Counted from the stretch's first letter, positions 1-13,029 are shown. The stretch is DNA of 64,000 bases from Trichobilharzia regenti (GCA_944472135.2 OX235262.1:66960887-67024886); one strand, 5' to 3'. The notes: generated by a model from the sequence alone, not told the origin. Program-made: numbers and translations.

Positions 1-480
1 TAGGATTCTAGGAAAGTAGTACGTCAGTATGCGAATTTCATGAATCTGTAGACTACATTCCATTCACTTATTACTGAAACTAAACTATGAAGGAACTGAT
101 ATTTCAAAGAAGGATGTAGTACAAGGCTCATTTCTACAACTGTCGTCCTTATTTTAGTTCACTTTCATCATAAATGTATTAACCGAATTGTCTGTTACTC
201 ACTTTAGGCCCTTACCAGGGAACAGTCTTGTCAACTTTTTGTATGCTGATGGTATTGTCCACTTAGGCTGCGAGAAGTGACCATTGAAACTGGAAGATAT
301 GAAAAGACTACTGGTTTTTGATCGTAGTGTCTGTACCCTTTCTTCTGTGTTAAGTAGTCTAATATGGTGAGTAATATTGGGGTTAAGCTTAGTGTTAAGT
401 AGAAATGTGATTTCAAACGTTGTTAATGACACAGATGCATTCACTCTGTGTAATCGCACATATCTGAGCAACCCTTATAT
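1..480 (+). mobile_element. Internally deleted non-LTR LINE fragment, copy 1
   Basis: Translation around 210-330 gives a reverse-transcriptase active-site relic (YADG, from YADD). It is followed almost at once by a decayed match to the LINE C-terminal region (EDMKRLLVFD), which normally lies about 100 residues further on. A stop codon sits in between. The same arrangement recurs at 8,690-9,200, so the deletion is ancestral to both copies. The last ~70 bases contain a snippet also seen near 36,610-36,660. No function is expected. Confidence 0.6.
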
Positions 481-3400
481 TTTTTCCATATGACTGTTCG
501 GTTTTCATCACATTTCTGTTCATTAGAGTTCCATTTAATTTATTTTTTCCTCTACCTTTGTGTGCTACATGGAACGTGGTAACTTAAGCGGGTGCACTTG
601 TGTGCACGCTTCTATGTTGAAAATCAGTCTGTCAGAATGATCTATAGTCCAGGTATAGTGAAATGTTAAAACGGGGATAAAAATAGGCAAAATGTCAACA
701 AATGGTAATCGTATTTTTCATTTAGTTCTTGTCTAACTGAAAAAGTGATCTTACAATAATTTCTCCTCTTACCCGAGATAACTCTCACACTCTGTCTCGT
801 TATATCTCATTAGTTAGTTAATTTTATCACGTAGCCCAACTGCGAAGTTGAAACACATCTGATGAAATATGTTATGCTTATTACCAACCAAATATAATAT
901 TTTTCAAGTGTGGAACGTCACAAATCGAACTGCTACACTTCTGTGCTGAGTTCCATGTTAAAACTCAGTCAGTCAGCTTTGTCACTACAAATGCGTAGTG
1001 TCACAACTACCTAGTGTTAATTAGCTTAAACAATTATTCATGCCGTTTCCTAAGTACTCTATGCATTTCCCGATTCCTTAAACTGTCCAGATAAAGTGCA
1101 CCGAAGAGGAAAACATAAACCAAAAGTCAGTAACATGGACGTAAGAAATGGTGTGAATAGAAGTGAATGAGACGAGTGACCTTTTATCCCTGTAGTACGC
1201 TTAAGTAAAATACTCATGTATATGAATGAGGCAAAAAGTTGTGTGACTGACTTGATATGATGATGAGCAATAGTTTGTGCTCAAAACGCCACCAAGTAAT
1301 ATTGCTCTCCAACACTGTGTGATTTACCAAAATAAAATCGTATCCATAATGGAGTTATACTCTACCACAGTGCCCAAGTTTTATGCTTATATCAAAAATA
1401 CTTATCTTGTGCGTTATGTGTCTCCTAATTGTTTCATTTTTGTCTTCCTCATTGCAGGTTGTCAGTCTCCGTAGACATTCTACCAGATGTCGTCATGCAT
1501 AGTGTCTGCAAGCAGTCTTTCAATACATCTACCTCCCGCAAAGTTATTGTTACGATGCCTTTAAATCATTTACATTTGGCCGTAATACAATTAGTGTGCT
1601 AATATTACTGATGCAATGACATGCAAGACTTGTACATGTTACTGTGAAGCTAGTTTGTAATAACATTCCCTCCATAGTAAATAGAATGCTTGTGATAACA
1701 ATTCGTCATTATCTTTTCATTGTGTTGATAGTTGCGTATATATTAGAAAAAAGCTAACCTTGTCGTATCAGTTCTCTAAATTACAATCACTAAGTGCCCA
1801 TACCTCTGCTGAATACCAAGTGCTACTCGTGGCCCATGAAATACTTATTACTGCATTCGTAAATAGCTATCAAACTGTTATTACATGGAGTATTGAGACA
1901 GAAGGCGTATGAAATTTAGATATTAGTGTGTATCTGAAGTAAACGACACAATATATATGTGCATGTTTCATTTCAAAACTAGAGAATTTTATAGGGTAAT
2001 GTAGGAGTGAGCGCAATGAGTTAATAATGTATTCTTTACTGCATCCATCTTGTATGAGTGGAATGCTTCTATTCAATTTTCGGCGAAGCTTCAATATCAC
2101 CCTACAGGGTTTCTTCAATGCACTCTCATAAGGAATAATACTTGGCACTGAGGAATCCAGCCAAAAGCATTTGTGACACAGTCGAATGACTTTTTCAACT
2201 AAAAGCGGTAATACTGATATTAGGTGTGATTTATCTGTAAACTGAGGGACTCTGGTGTAACACAGCACCATATCCCAGCAGGGTATTGTTTGTGTTTTAC
2301 AGGTACAAGTAGAATTCATGGACTGAGCATTTGTTAAATATGGAGGCGACCCATTGAGTCACTTACACGAAAGGCTGATGAAATGCGATACCTTACACAC
2401 GCACTTTCAGATGTAGGCATGTGTTACTCCACATGAACTCTGGGCCATATCGAGTAGGCATTCCTTTAAATCTACTCTACCCTGTGCGCTTAATTATTGT
2501 TCGTATATGTGATGACTTGGTGCGTTTCCTAGTTTGCCTATAATTACGGAATGTACATTATATTAACGAACACAAATAAATTTTGTGAAAACCAGTGGTG
2601 TTCCTTCTCTAGTCTCAATTGATGTCACATTGATTGACACGATTAAAGGAATAGATTGTAACGTGGTGTTTTCTGTAGCTGCGAAACGTAGATACCTAGT
2701 TTCGAATTGACATCATCCGTCTGATCCTATTAACCTATGGGTATGGTTCATCCTTCATGATAAAACTAGAACTCAGAAGTAGACTGTCTTTGACAGATCT
2801 AGTTTTACGATGTGACTAATTGGTGAGTCACCTGGTGTTGTGGTAGCAAAAAAATAACTCCAAACCTTAGTATTTTCTAGATATGAACAGATTTACTTAC
2901 TTTGGCGACAATTTAATCTTAGGGATATTAACCTTTACTTAGTAATTTGGATCCGAAAGTAAACGCCATGTTACTAAGTTATTCAAAAGACAGAATGATG
3001 AGTGAAACAGTACTCGGATACTTATTCTAACGAAATCGAATAATGATTATCGTTTAGCCTACCAATATGCCGCTTACTTTCAGTCTTAATTCAAAGACAA
3101 ATTTAATTGCCCAATAAATTAATAGTTTCAGAAGACTGCTCTACTCCTGTCTTTGAAATACTTTACCCGATCGTGTTTTACTTCAAAATAAGTGTATACT
3201 GGCCAGCTGATGTTGCTTATCCAGTTACACTGTTTTTCAGTTACAATGTCCCATCTATTTCCTATCAAACACAACATCCCTTAAACCATCAACGAGTAAA
3301 CATCATTTCTAAAAAAATAACCTTAACTATTCGCATGTAAACGATGCTATAAACTTTATCACTTACGTGATGTTTCAAATTCCGATTAATCAGTTTTCCC

Positions 3401-5507
3401 TTACATGAGCACCTGTTTCAATTTTAACGGATAGTTCTAACCTTTGACTACTGAATTAGTACGTTTCATTATGTACCATCCATACGAAATATAGGTACTG
3501 ATAATAATTACTGCTAACAGATTTATCACGAGAATGTACTCCATATTGACGACAATATTCCTCAGGGGCGGACGTATTTTCTAAACGCGCTACTCAATAC
3601 AACACATGACCCTAACCCCATAACTCTGTAGCTCACAACATTCTATGAAGTTAGTAGTGACTATTAACAAGTAGAATGTCTATTTGAGGTATAGAGAATA
3701 CATTTATTAGTGATTCGACACAAAATACAAAATCAACGGTACTGGAAACCACTTCCTTCAGCAATGAATCCCACGAGGTCACTGGAACTACAGATTATCT
3801 AAAAAAGAAAACAAGGGTTCACAGGGTGCATACATGAATATAACTACCAATATAATATTAACGAGACAGCACAGTAAAAATTAATGAAAGTTTATATCAA
3901 TGTGCGATTACATCAGTCACTATTTTTGACACAAGTGGATATTTAGACGAAGTAATGAGAAGACGTAATTTGTCCGAGTCGTGTAGTGTTGTATTTGTGC
4001 AACACATTTTAGACAATCTGGTCACGCATGGACTTGTTATAGGAATACATATGAAATTAATACAGTTAAAAGTTTGGAAAATAAATTTAGGTGGAATTAA
4101 AACCACATATTGAAGGTCAAAATAACAATGAAGATTACTAAACCAAATATCTGAGGGACTAGTACATCTACCCTGACTAGTTTCAAAACAAAGTTTAACA
4201 AAGGTTTCGTGTGATGACGAATAGTCTTGGAATTCACAAAAGTGGTTTAAACTTCCTAATCACACTTCGGTTCCCACAAACTTTAGAATGCAATCCAAAC
4301 ACGTTTTACAGATAGGTTTAAAGAATGTGCAAACGCCAGTTTTATGACCTGTCCCTATAATATGTTTCGAAATAGAGGAGCTGGGACCCCATTAATAACT
4401 TCTGAAGATTCTGTTGCTTCTGGAGGCATTTAGGAATATGATGCGTAGCCCTTACTTGCAAAAATCGATGAGCCTTCCCTAAATGGATATAGCAACCACT
4501 TCTAAACCTTACGTCCATAGCTTTAAGAGATGTCGGACACTACTTCTACGTGGTTTTAAAATAATTTGGTGAATTAACTTCGAACAAGCGCGAATGTGGC
4601 GTCAGGACAATGACAAAAATCGGAAGTTTATGAAACCAAACTCACTAGTAGGAAAAAGTGACGCACACGTCAGATGTCTTTACGTACCTGATCACGAGGA
4701 TGGTATTGAAATCCACCAAATTACTAAAATGTTGCAGTGTGCATTTAACTCACTTAAAAACTTCGGCAGAAAACAGTGAATGTTATAAGTGATCGTAAAA
4801 CATATTGCAATTTCTGCCCATTTGTGAACACTAATTTTCGCTTGTATCTATGCATTCTATTGACTTTCCTCTATCAAAACAACACACAGAAGTGCGGGAG
4901 GATGCAGGAATTCGATATCAACCATATTCTTTGGTTCCTGCAGCAGTAATAGGTACTGCACAATAGCTGATAGGGAAATTTGAGATCGAGTACAAGTTTC
5001 CGCCAATCTGCAAAGAAATTTATCGAATGACAGTCGTTGAAATGTACGCGAAGCTTACTCGGTATGCCAAAAATCACTGCATGAACCATGTATTTAAGCG
5101 TCCTGTCACACAAGCAATCAGCAAATGCTCAAGAACAATATCGAACAATAATTTTCATATAAATTCATCCAACAAGAGCAAAATAAGCAGCGAAATAGCG
5201 TCTACTACGTTTGCTGGACGACTAGCCACAACTCGAATCAACGAAACCGCGCAAATGCCGTCAAGGTTAAGCCAAAGGCGCCACTTCAAACAGGGGATAT
5301 GCTTTATCAACGCCCATAAATCCAACAATATATACAATTATAGATATGTTAGTGTTAAAAGGTCACAAAATGTCAGAGGACTTTGTTATAGGTACAAGTA
5401 GTAAGTGATATTTTATCCACGGGTTTGGTGTTCGAAAGCAAACAGATTGTAATAAATTCCAGAACTTCGTAGTGAGATACAACAAAGAAATGTGAGTTTT
5501 ATAGATC
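481..5507. other. Upstream non-coding DNA, no gene recognised
   Basis: AT-rich sequence with only short open frames. None of these shows domain-like composition or convincing splice sites. 4,594-4,779 and 5,027-5,401 are open on the + strand but match nothing I recognise. No RNA gene or clear mobile element was seen. Confidence 0.4.
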
Positions 5508-6488
5508 ATGGTGTCTAGTAATGCATATAAACTTAGCGGGTGTGACAGCTTCCGTTGGACTTCGCCAACAGATAGGTTACAAGCTGAAAGGCAAAAATGG
5601 TTGTTTTTTAAACGTTTACAAGAAGTGCATAGAAAAGTGAACTGCGAAAAAGTGACCAAGTTTAGTGGTAAGCTAAATGTGAAGTCAGAGTCATCAAGGT
5701 CTGACTACGAATCGCGTGACGGTAATGGTGCGGTGAAGAGGCCTGTGGTTGCAGTTGGTAAGCCATTGTTGTATAAAGTGTCACAGACGACATCGCATTT
5801 TGTGCAGAAGGAGGGAGTTGCAGTTTCAGAGTCAAGTTCTGACTCCACAAGTCTACAAGGTATTACTAGTCAGAGTGGAGGTACAAAACCTTCGAAGACT
5901 TGTGAGGAGGAACCCAAATTGTCTACTGCTGTTCTTAAATAGTTTGAAAAGGATGAAGTCGACCAGGTAGACGACGGTAGAGTGAATATGTGTGATAATG
6001 ATCATGATAGTGCCCATATATCTTTGGTTGATCATGATGAGATGAGCCGAGTGCTTACTACTACTGAGTTGAACAAAGGTTCTGTACAACCTGAACGTGA
6101 ATTAGAATTAAGAGCAGATGCGATGGCAGAAGATATGGATACTTGTGAGACCGTCATTGTAAATGATCAGCGTGTAGCCCACCTGTCAACAGATGTTAGT
6201 GCTAAACCCGAGCTAATAATAATAGACAGCACTGGTGATAATCTTGCAGTTAGACAAACTTCTAAAAGCCGAACAACAACAGCTTCTGATGCACCGCTAA
6301 GTTTATCAGCTTGTATCACTCAGTCATCGTTGGTGTTGCCATCCACAATGAAAGGGACGTCCATGAACTCACGTGTCTTGTGCTATGAGTATGGTAGTAT
6401 CAGTCCGTTTGAAAGGACGAAAGTCAATGCTCAGTTCAGGGAGGATAAGCCAACTGTGTATGGGAGTGTAATTGTTAAACAGACTTGA
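5508..6488 (+). pseudogene. Unidentified 327-codon frame interrupted by one TAG
   Basis: An ATG at 5,508 opens a frame that runs to a TAG at 5,940-5,942. It then continues in the same phase to a TGA at 6,486-6,488, with no other stop. The predicted product is hydrophilic, rich in Ser, Thr, Glu and Asp, with a basic N-terminal stretch containing RLQAERQKW. There is no signal peptide or membrane segment. I recognise no family. A 981-base frame without introns is unusual in this setting. It could be a processed copy of a multi-exon gene, a retroelement gag-like remnant, or a single-exon gene with a sequencing error or readthrough at the TAG. No poly(A) tract follows directly. Confidence 0.4.
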
Positions 6489-7205
6489 ACTAATAAAGGC
6501 CTTTCAAGTTTCAAGTTACTATTTGAATGTTATTATCTTTGGTGTAAATTACTCTGTTTCTACGCCTGGTTGGTCAGATACGTCATATGTTTGTTAGTCA
6601 TCTGCATACCACGATACAATATCATGGGCGCGTCACTGTTTAGAGTTGGGGATATAGATGATAGAAGGGGGTCAGCAAATAAACTCTGCGACAATTTTCC
6701 AACCTAAGGCGTCAACCTGAGAAGAGTTGCAGGCATACTGGTGTAACTCCTGCAATACTTCAAAGGAATTACATCAAGACATGATCTGCGAGGTTATGTG
6801 TATTGTTTGTACGCGTGATGTGTCATATCAATTGGTGTTTTTGGATTCACTGTGTTTACTTGTCGTTTTCGCATCTTGTTGTTATGCATAATTTTGTTAA
6901 ATTTTCCGTCGTGCTTACTTCTGAAGTTGTTTCTAGTCTTCTACATCCGTGAATGAATTGATTGATGTTAGGGACAGCAGACGGGTCGTATACGCCGGGA
7001 GGCAAGTTCTGAGAATGACATGCACACGGAGATAATGACTGGCCGTGGTCCCACACGCCGAAGAATGAGAGTGTATGCGACTGAGGCTTGCATACGTCAC
7101 CGTTACTAGAACTGAGGCAGAATGAGTGACAAGCGATCTCAATGGTAATTGGTAGTGAATAGATAAGAGGATGTGTAAAGAGATGGATCCCTTTTTCCAT
7201 CACTA
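6489..7205. other. Non-coding stretch, nothing recognised
   Basis: Follows the broken frame. A minus-strand open frame at 6,856-7,215 is Cys/His-rich by chance composition and shows no recognisable motif. No repeat family identified here recurs in this interval. Confidence 0.3.
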
Positions 7206-7209
7206 GGAG

Positions 7210-7465
7210 TGTCAATGTAGTTGTTTGCTCAAACCAACCCCATAATTTTCGCGGGAGTCATCAATACGGCAGTCGTCGTCTCATCGTTCGCTGTTCGTTG
7301 GAAGAGAGAAAACTATCGGAAGTGTTATCGTGATTTATTGTTATAACATTTATTCTTAGACCTTGCGTATAATAACCTTATTGTTGGTTACATATTGGCG
7401 CAAGAATAAAGGACTCTCCAGTCGCCAATCTGTGTTCTGGTTTTTCTTGTTGGTTATTACACCTT
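7210..7465 (+). repeat. LTR-like block (possible solo LTR)
   Basis: The segment starts with TG, ends with CA, is more GC-rich than its surroundings in its first half, and carries an AATAAAGG signal near 7,408 followed by a T/G-rich run. This matches the U3-R-U5 order of a retrotransposon LTR. I see no target-site duplication, primer-binding site or polypurine tract, and no second copy in the window. A promoter/poly(A) region of another repeat is equally possible. Confidence 0.28.
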
Positions 7466-7619
7466 GTTTCTGAAAGTCTTCCAAGGACAGCGTGAGGTCC
7501 AGCGTAGTAAGACCTGGACACTGACATTAGTGAAAAGCTAATATCTTATTGGGTTTTTTTGATAATGCGAAGTCAATATTCCTATATTTCATGATGTGCT
7601 CCATTGAATGACTGGTTAT

Positions 7620-7785
7620 CATATTGTTCCCACAAACCAAAGACAAAAACGTCAGCAACCATGTAATTTAACCATAAACCAAATTTATGAAATTTAAATA
7701 ATGCTTATCCATGCCTGTACATTTGGTGTGTCCTACACAGATGGGAAAAATGTGCATTCTATTAAAACATTATTATTAATTATGA
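7620..7785 (+). repeat. Interspersed repeat H, copy 1 (LINE-tail-like)
   Basis: About 150 bases are shared with 10,885-11,015: a GTTCCCACAAAC start, an AAATTTATG block, a TTGGTGTGTCC block, and an end rich in ATT triplets. An ATT-rich 3' end resembles the tails of non-LTR retrotransposons, so this may be the 3' UTR of a LINE not otherwise present here. Confidence 0.45.
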
Positions 7786-8689
7786 TTGCTAATCGTATAT
7801 GTAATTTATCTTATTGATGATGCCTGGCGTCCCTCATGTACAAAATGAGAATATACTATTATTATTACTAGTTGATTTAGCAGTGGTTGGCATTCATAGC
7901 ACAACTTCAACAATAGTTTCAGTTTCCGTTTACTCACCTCAGTTTGCTTTTCATTTTAAGTCAAAAAGCATCAGCGCTATGGGCATAACATGTAGAACTG
8001 TTGTGAGTTTGTGCTTTGCGTGGCCTTTATTTTGAGAGGATATTTAATTGCTACAATATTCCTATTTCATAAAAATAACTTAGGCTCATACGTGAAAGAA
8101 ACTTATTATTCTCATTGCAATAAGGACAAGTTGTTCGGAAGGTAAAAAAGACGGTTATCGAAGCTACCATTAACGGGGATATGCAGTAACGGCATTCAAG
8201 GAAGACATTTCTCCAGTTCACTTGCATAAATACTATTGCGCATTGAGTAGCACTTCAATTCCACATCTAGAGAATGTTTTTGAGTGTCTGGACCCTCTTT
8301 TCTGCATAAGAAAGTTAATAACACAGGAAATACTTCACAAGACTCTATATTAAGTTCAGTAAGGGAAAATAGAAAATTTTTCCACTTCGGTGCTACGGGT
8401 TAATTTTTAAACTGTGTAGGCCCTTACAGTAATCTATTCTGCATGGAGACTTCGTAGCGAAATCAAAAGTGTGTATGTTTTACAGAATCTTATGCATTTT
8501 CTGCATAGATTTGATATTGATCAAGTGTTCGTTTAACAACTACTGAATGTTGCTATCAAGCTAGAATTGTAACTTTCAATTCCTTGAAATGTTGTCATTT
8601 TCATCGGCAGCAGATCACATTCTATTTAGTTTACACAACCACAATACCCACTTTTCACTCTGCTGAGTGAACATTAGCTAGGTTTTTTG
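7786..8689. other. Non-coding stretch, nothing recognised
   Basis: AT-rich and without a credible open frame. A short + frame at 7,814-8,035 has no family features. Confidence 0.3.
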
Positions 8690-9200
8690 AAAAAGTCTTG
8701 GGTAATTTTGCGAATTCCATGAATTTTTTAGACTGCATTCTATTAAGTTAGTAATGAAACTAAATTATGAGAGAAGTCATATTTCCAGGAAGGATGCAAT
8801 ATAAGGCTCATTTCTACAACTGTAGTCCTTATTTTAGCATAATTTCACAATACATGTATTCACAAAATTCTCTGTCATTGACTTTAGGGACTAGCCATGG
8901 AACAGTCTCGTAAACCTAGAGTATGCTGACGATATTGCCCATCTAGGTTGTGAGAAGTGACCATTGAAGCTAAGAGATACGAAAATACTACCAGCGTTTG
9001 GTCGTAGGTGTCTGCACCCAATCCTCTGTGTAAAGTAGCACAATACGGTAAGTAACGTTGGAGTTATGCATACAGTGTTAGGTAGAGATGTGACTCTGCA
9101 TCGTTACCAGTAACAAAGACGCATTCACCCTGTGTAATCTCACATATCTAACCAACCCTTATGTTTTATCCTTGTTACTATCCGTTCTCCCTGCATCCGT
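8690..9200 (+). mobile_element. Internally deleted non-LTR LINE fragment, copy 2
   Basis: Collinear with 1-480 over about 450 bases. It preserves the reverse-transcriptase active site better (LEYADD near 8,920-8,940). It has the same abrupt step to the C-terminal region, followed by several stops. The shared junction shows the deletion existed before both copies inserted. Confidence 0.65.
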
Positions 9201-9408
9201 GCTGTATTATGCCCACCAGACCTAATTAAAAGACAGTCTATAGCATTGTAGTCAAGCGATGGTAACTACAACTGCTAGAGAAACCCAGGTACCAAGTGTT
9301 AGAAGGTAGCAAAACTCCATAATAATAATAATTTTATTTTCATATAAACATAAATTTACATGTTTGGTAGTATCCGAACCAAAGTGAGTGGGGCCTGGAA
9401 GAAACAAA

Positions 9409-10440
9409 ATGAACTAGCAGTTTGCTACACTAATGCATTCAGTATGTTGAATTAATTGACTAAGCTGGATAGTGTGTTAGATTATGAGGAGCCGGGCATC
9501 ACCATCTTTACGGAATCATGGCTAACTCTCGAAATCAGTGTCAGCGAAGTTAATTAGTCTTCAAAACTCTGGGCAGACCGACCAAAAGCACGGGTGGAGT
9601 AACTATCTGCTTCAGAAAGTGCCTAGTTTAGCTCAGCAGTGAATTTCATGCATACGAACGCCGATCATGCAAACTTCAGCGCTTCAGACTCAAATACATT
9701 AGACAAGACGTCGACCTCACGTCGATACATCGCAGTCATAATTGCAACGCAGACAACTTTCTGGCAGATAAACCAGACTCATGGGCACCTAAGTAAGGGA
9801 GACTGTAGTTCGAGACTCCATGACCAATCGCTCTACTGGATCGAATTGACAGCGCCATCCTCAGACAGTTCCTTTTACTACAAGCTGACGACCTGACTTT
9901 TCGTTGGTTCCATTAAAGTATGCAAAGCTATAAATTTTAGAGCTCCTCCTCAAACCTAGAACTGGCCTGGTCCATAGTAGACCTCCGATTCCAACACACC
10001 TTCTACCTCTAAAAAAGTGGTAATGCTGTATTTACGCTTAAGTTCATGCATGGTGCAGTACCTTGGGCGAAAATCCCAAATTGACGATACGCGTACAAAC
10101 TCGGCATTAATGCCGTCATTTCTGCAGCCTCATCACAGTGCTAAGATATAAATCTCGAATCCCGCAAGCTGTTGGTTCATAATCACCACCATATCTGGAC
10201 ACTGAAAAACATTCTGTACGAGCAATGTCTACAATCTAAAGTAAAGATCCAGCTAGTTTCCAGACAGTTTTCTACGTCCCAATTAAGCTGCTCGTACAGA
10301 ACACTACGCATCTACAAATAACGCTAATGGCTTACATTGGTGCAGTTAAAAAATCTGTCTGGCTGTGACCAATATTCGCCTTCATAAAGTAAAATTCACT
10401 TCTAATGTTACCCTAAGACGCTACTGCTAAGGAAATGACA
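9409..10440 (+). mobile_element. Decayed CR1-like LINE with endonuclease and RT relics
   Basis: From about 9,409 the conceptual translation shows CYTNAFSMLN, then EEPGITIFTESWLT and SEVN. This is the N-terminal signature of the apurinic endonuclease in CR1/Jockey-type LINEs (the TNAxSL and ITETWLT blocks). Further on, LLLQADDLTF near 9,865-9,890 resembles the RT (F/Y)ADD motif in frame-shifted context. Multiple stops and frame changes show it is long dead. The gap between the endonuclease and the ADD motif is far too short, so an internal deletion is likely. Confidence 0.6.
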
Positions 10441-10884
10441 CGGATATTCCACACATTAAATTAATAAGCCCTCTGACTATGAATCAAACAGATTCAGTGT
10501 TATATGCAGCAAGGCTATATGGGAGAATTGAATTCAAGCTCTATTTTCTCCTTAGTATTTTTGATCCATCCAATACACACATAGGATTTTGTTAAAGTGG
10601 GTAATATATTCCTGTATTTCTCAAAGTGCTCTTGTCAAGGAAATTATCTCTAAGATCCTATTGTTACGAAGACGCTCCGAACCGAAGAGTAAAAGTCTAC
10701 AAACAAATGATTTATACACATTTATTATGTACTTTTATTTGTTTTTGTACGTCTTCGTCGAACTTGTACACGATAGAACCATTCGCGCCTTCGAGTTGCC
10801 CACCAATGGCTACCAGTTCCAAAAAGACACTTTCAATGTTCACCTCCATTGACGGCTTCATTGACTAATTAGTTAGCCGACCGT

Positions 10885-11015
10885 TCCCACAAACTGACAG
10901 TATCCCTGTAAATTCATCATGGACCAAATTTATGTAAGTTAAATAATATTTACCTCTTTCTCTTCAGTTGGTGTGTCCCTGTACAGGCAGGAATAAATGT
11001 GTACTATCATATTAT
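10885..11015 (+). repeat. Interspersed repeat H, copy 2
   Basis: Second copy of the block at 7,620-7,785. It ends in an ATT-rich run. The region upstream, 10,600-10,880, has overlapping short frames that I do not recognise. Confidence 0.45.
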
Positions 11016-12345
11016 TATTGTTGCCTAGAGGACAGGACGTCTGACAGAGAACCTCTTAAGCTTGACAGACATCATCCGAGAGCTGAATCAAGCCCGAGGA
11101 CAAAAAGAACCTCTCCAACGTCATTTTCACAGATTTTAGTAAAACTTGGTGAAGTGCCCCACACATGATTACCCACGGATATGAACAGTCTTTGAATGGA
11201 GCGGGATTTGATAGGCTGGACTAACGGATTCTTCATATGTAGGAGACAAGTAGTCGGGATTAGCCCAGAACTCCCTTGCTGGACAAAAGCACGTGATGTA
11301 GTATTACAAGTCACTGTACTCAGTCGCCTCTTGTTTGTCTTGTATATCAGTGGATTAATTTGTATTTTCATGTAAATTAATGAATATATGAAAATACAAA
11401 TTATTATTATTATTATTTATTAAGGCCACTGAATCTTTAATCTTTCTCAAGGCATTTGACGAAAAAATTTGGAGACAGCTTGAAAGTGATAACGACATAC
11501 CCGCGTTGCAAAGATATCTCAACAAGCCATTAGGCTGGCCAAGCGAAGACTGAAACAATGCGCACTGGGTGAATGGGTGTGAGATAGTATGACAAAGAGG
11601 GGGTATCAGTTTCTGATTCCAACTGGCGATGTGCAGGGATTTTACTAGGATTAAAAATGAAATGTTCGCTGCTGTGTCTCCCAGTCTTTCGCCCCTCTCT
11701 CTTTATATATGTGTTTATATATACACGTGAAAAGCTGAAAAACTACATCCAGATAGCTGGCACCTATGAGAAGACGGATTTTTGCATTCTATAAACTGTT
11801 TAAAGGAAGACCACATTTATGGTCATTGGCATAAGCATCATATCCCATGGAAAAACACTCAACAACTCGTACTTCCTGTTTATCATTCGGTAGGTAGGGA
11901 GATTTCATTACGACGTTCAGAATTTCAAGAAATGACTGTGAATGTAATATGTTGCTCCTTTTCCTTCCTACTAGGTTGGAACATACTTCAAAACACAGCA
12001 AGAGAGTTCAGAAGCTAAGGAAGAAATCTATCGCCGGGGGATACAAGTCCGCTTACCGAGTCATGAAACAGTGAACCGACTCACAGAAGAAGTGGCATGT
12101 GCACACTCAATTTACTCACTCAAGAAGTGGGGAAGAGAGCATTTATTATAAAGGGTTAACAAAGGCCTGATGCCTCCCATTCTAATCAAAAAGTCTGAAA
12201 TCTGGACGTGAAGTCAATATTTGAGTTTAAATTATTTGTTCACCCGTGTAGTCATCGTCTCGTGCAAGCAACAACAGAAGTGGTATTTACCTCTTCATTC
12301 GACTCTTTCAAGCAAGAATTAGACAATAGACGAAGCCTGAGGAAA
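11016..12345. other. Non-coding stretch, nothing firmly recognised
   Basis: A short ATT run lies at 11,400-11,421 beside a (tga)AAATACAAAT inverted motif, which suggests an insertion-element tail. A ~30-codon + strand stretch near 11,440-11,550 is open but unidentified. Confidence 0.3.
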
Positions 12346-12351
12346 ATTTTA

Positions 12352-12626
12352 GAACAAAGCAAGAACTAAAGTTTTAGTAGAATAAAATGGTACCATCTTT
12401 TATTTCGTTGCCGTCTCATCATCTGCTTACAGGGCACAGAGTTCATTTTGAACAGAAATCAATCGATCAATGTACGCATACACTGATAATATATGTGCAA
12501 GTATGTTAAAATTGTTTTTGTAGATATATTTAATGTCTTTGCCCTGTAAGCAGCTGATGAGAAGGCAACAAAATAAGAAATGGCACAATTTTATTCCGCC
12601 AAAACTTTAGATCTTGCTTTATTCAA
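12352..12626. repeat. Foldback repeat F, copy 1
   Basis: Two inverted arms of about 86 bases (12,352-12,437 and 12,540-12,626) surround ~100 bases of spacer. The left arm starts with GAACAAAGCAAGAAC, contains AATAAAATGGTACCATC and ends in CTTACAGGGCA. The right arm is its imperfect reverse complement. The same structure occurs at 50,262-50,777, and single arms at 30,900-31,000 and 31,700-31,790, so it is a dispersed family. A MITE-like or foldback element is likely. Confidence 0.65.
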
Positions 12627-13029
12627 ATTCATTAAGAGGAATAAATGTATGAAAATTTTAGAGCCTTCTTCGCACAATCAAAAAACCAAATAGTTAACTA
12701 ATGTTCTAGATGCAACTCTTCAAAATAACCAGATTTTCCAATTTCGGTTTAGCAGCCAAAAGCGTGGACGCATTTATGCCAAAAATATCATTTAAAACAT
12801 GTAAACAGTTTATCTCAAGTAATTACATCTTCCTAATTTTTGTTCTGTGAAATTGAATATTGAGCAGTGTTGTGTTTGGATCCGTCTCTTTATATCTTCG
12901 TCGTGGCAATGAATTTGAAGAATGTTCAAATTTTAACGTAGTTGGCATGTTAGCACCAAATATACGACATCCTAAGGAAGTAACTGTAAGAGGTTGGTTT
13001 TCTGAACATATCACGATCAATTCTTTTAG

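Noticed and set aside
199..471. 90-codon minus-strand frame near the window start
   Set aside because: It runs antisense to the deleted LINE fragment. A short resemblance to the linker of the Penelope-like frame at 36,600 is noted but too short to rely on.
5027..5401. 124-codon + strand frame
   Set aside because: No recognisable motif, overlapping minus-strand frames of similar length, composition like the surrounding non-coding DNA.
12540..12590. CTGATGAG...CAACAAAAT in foldback F, resembling a hammerhead core
   Set aside because: Only one base pair can form in stem II, the GAAA is altered in this copy, and the complementary arm lies 5' with no NUH-stem I order. The match (also at 50,704) is best explained by the arm sequence itself.
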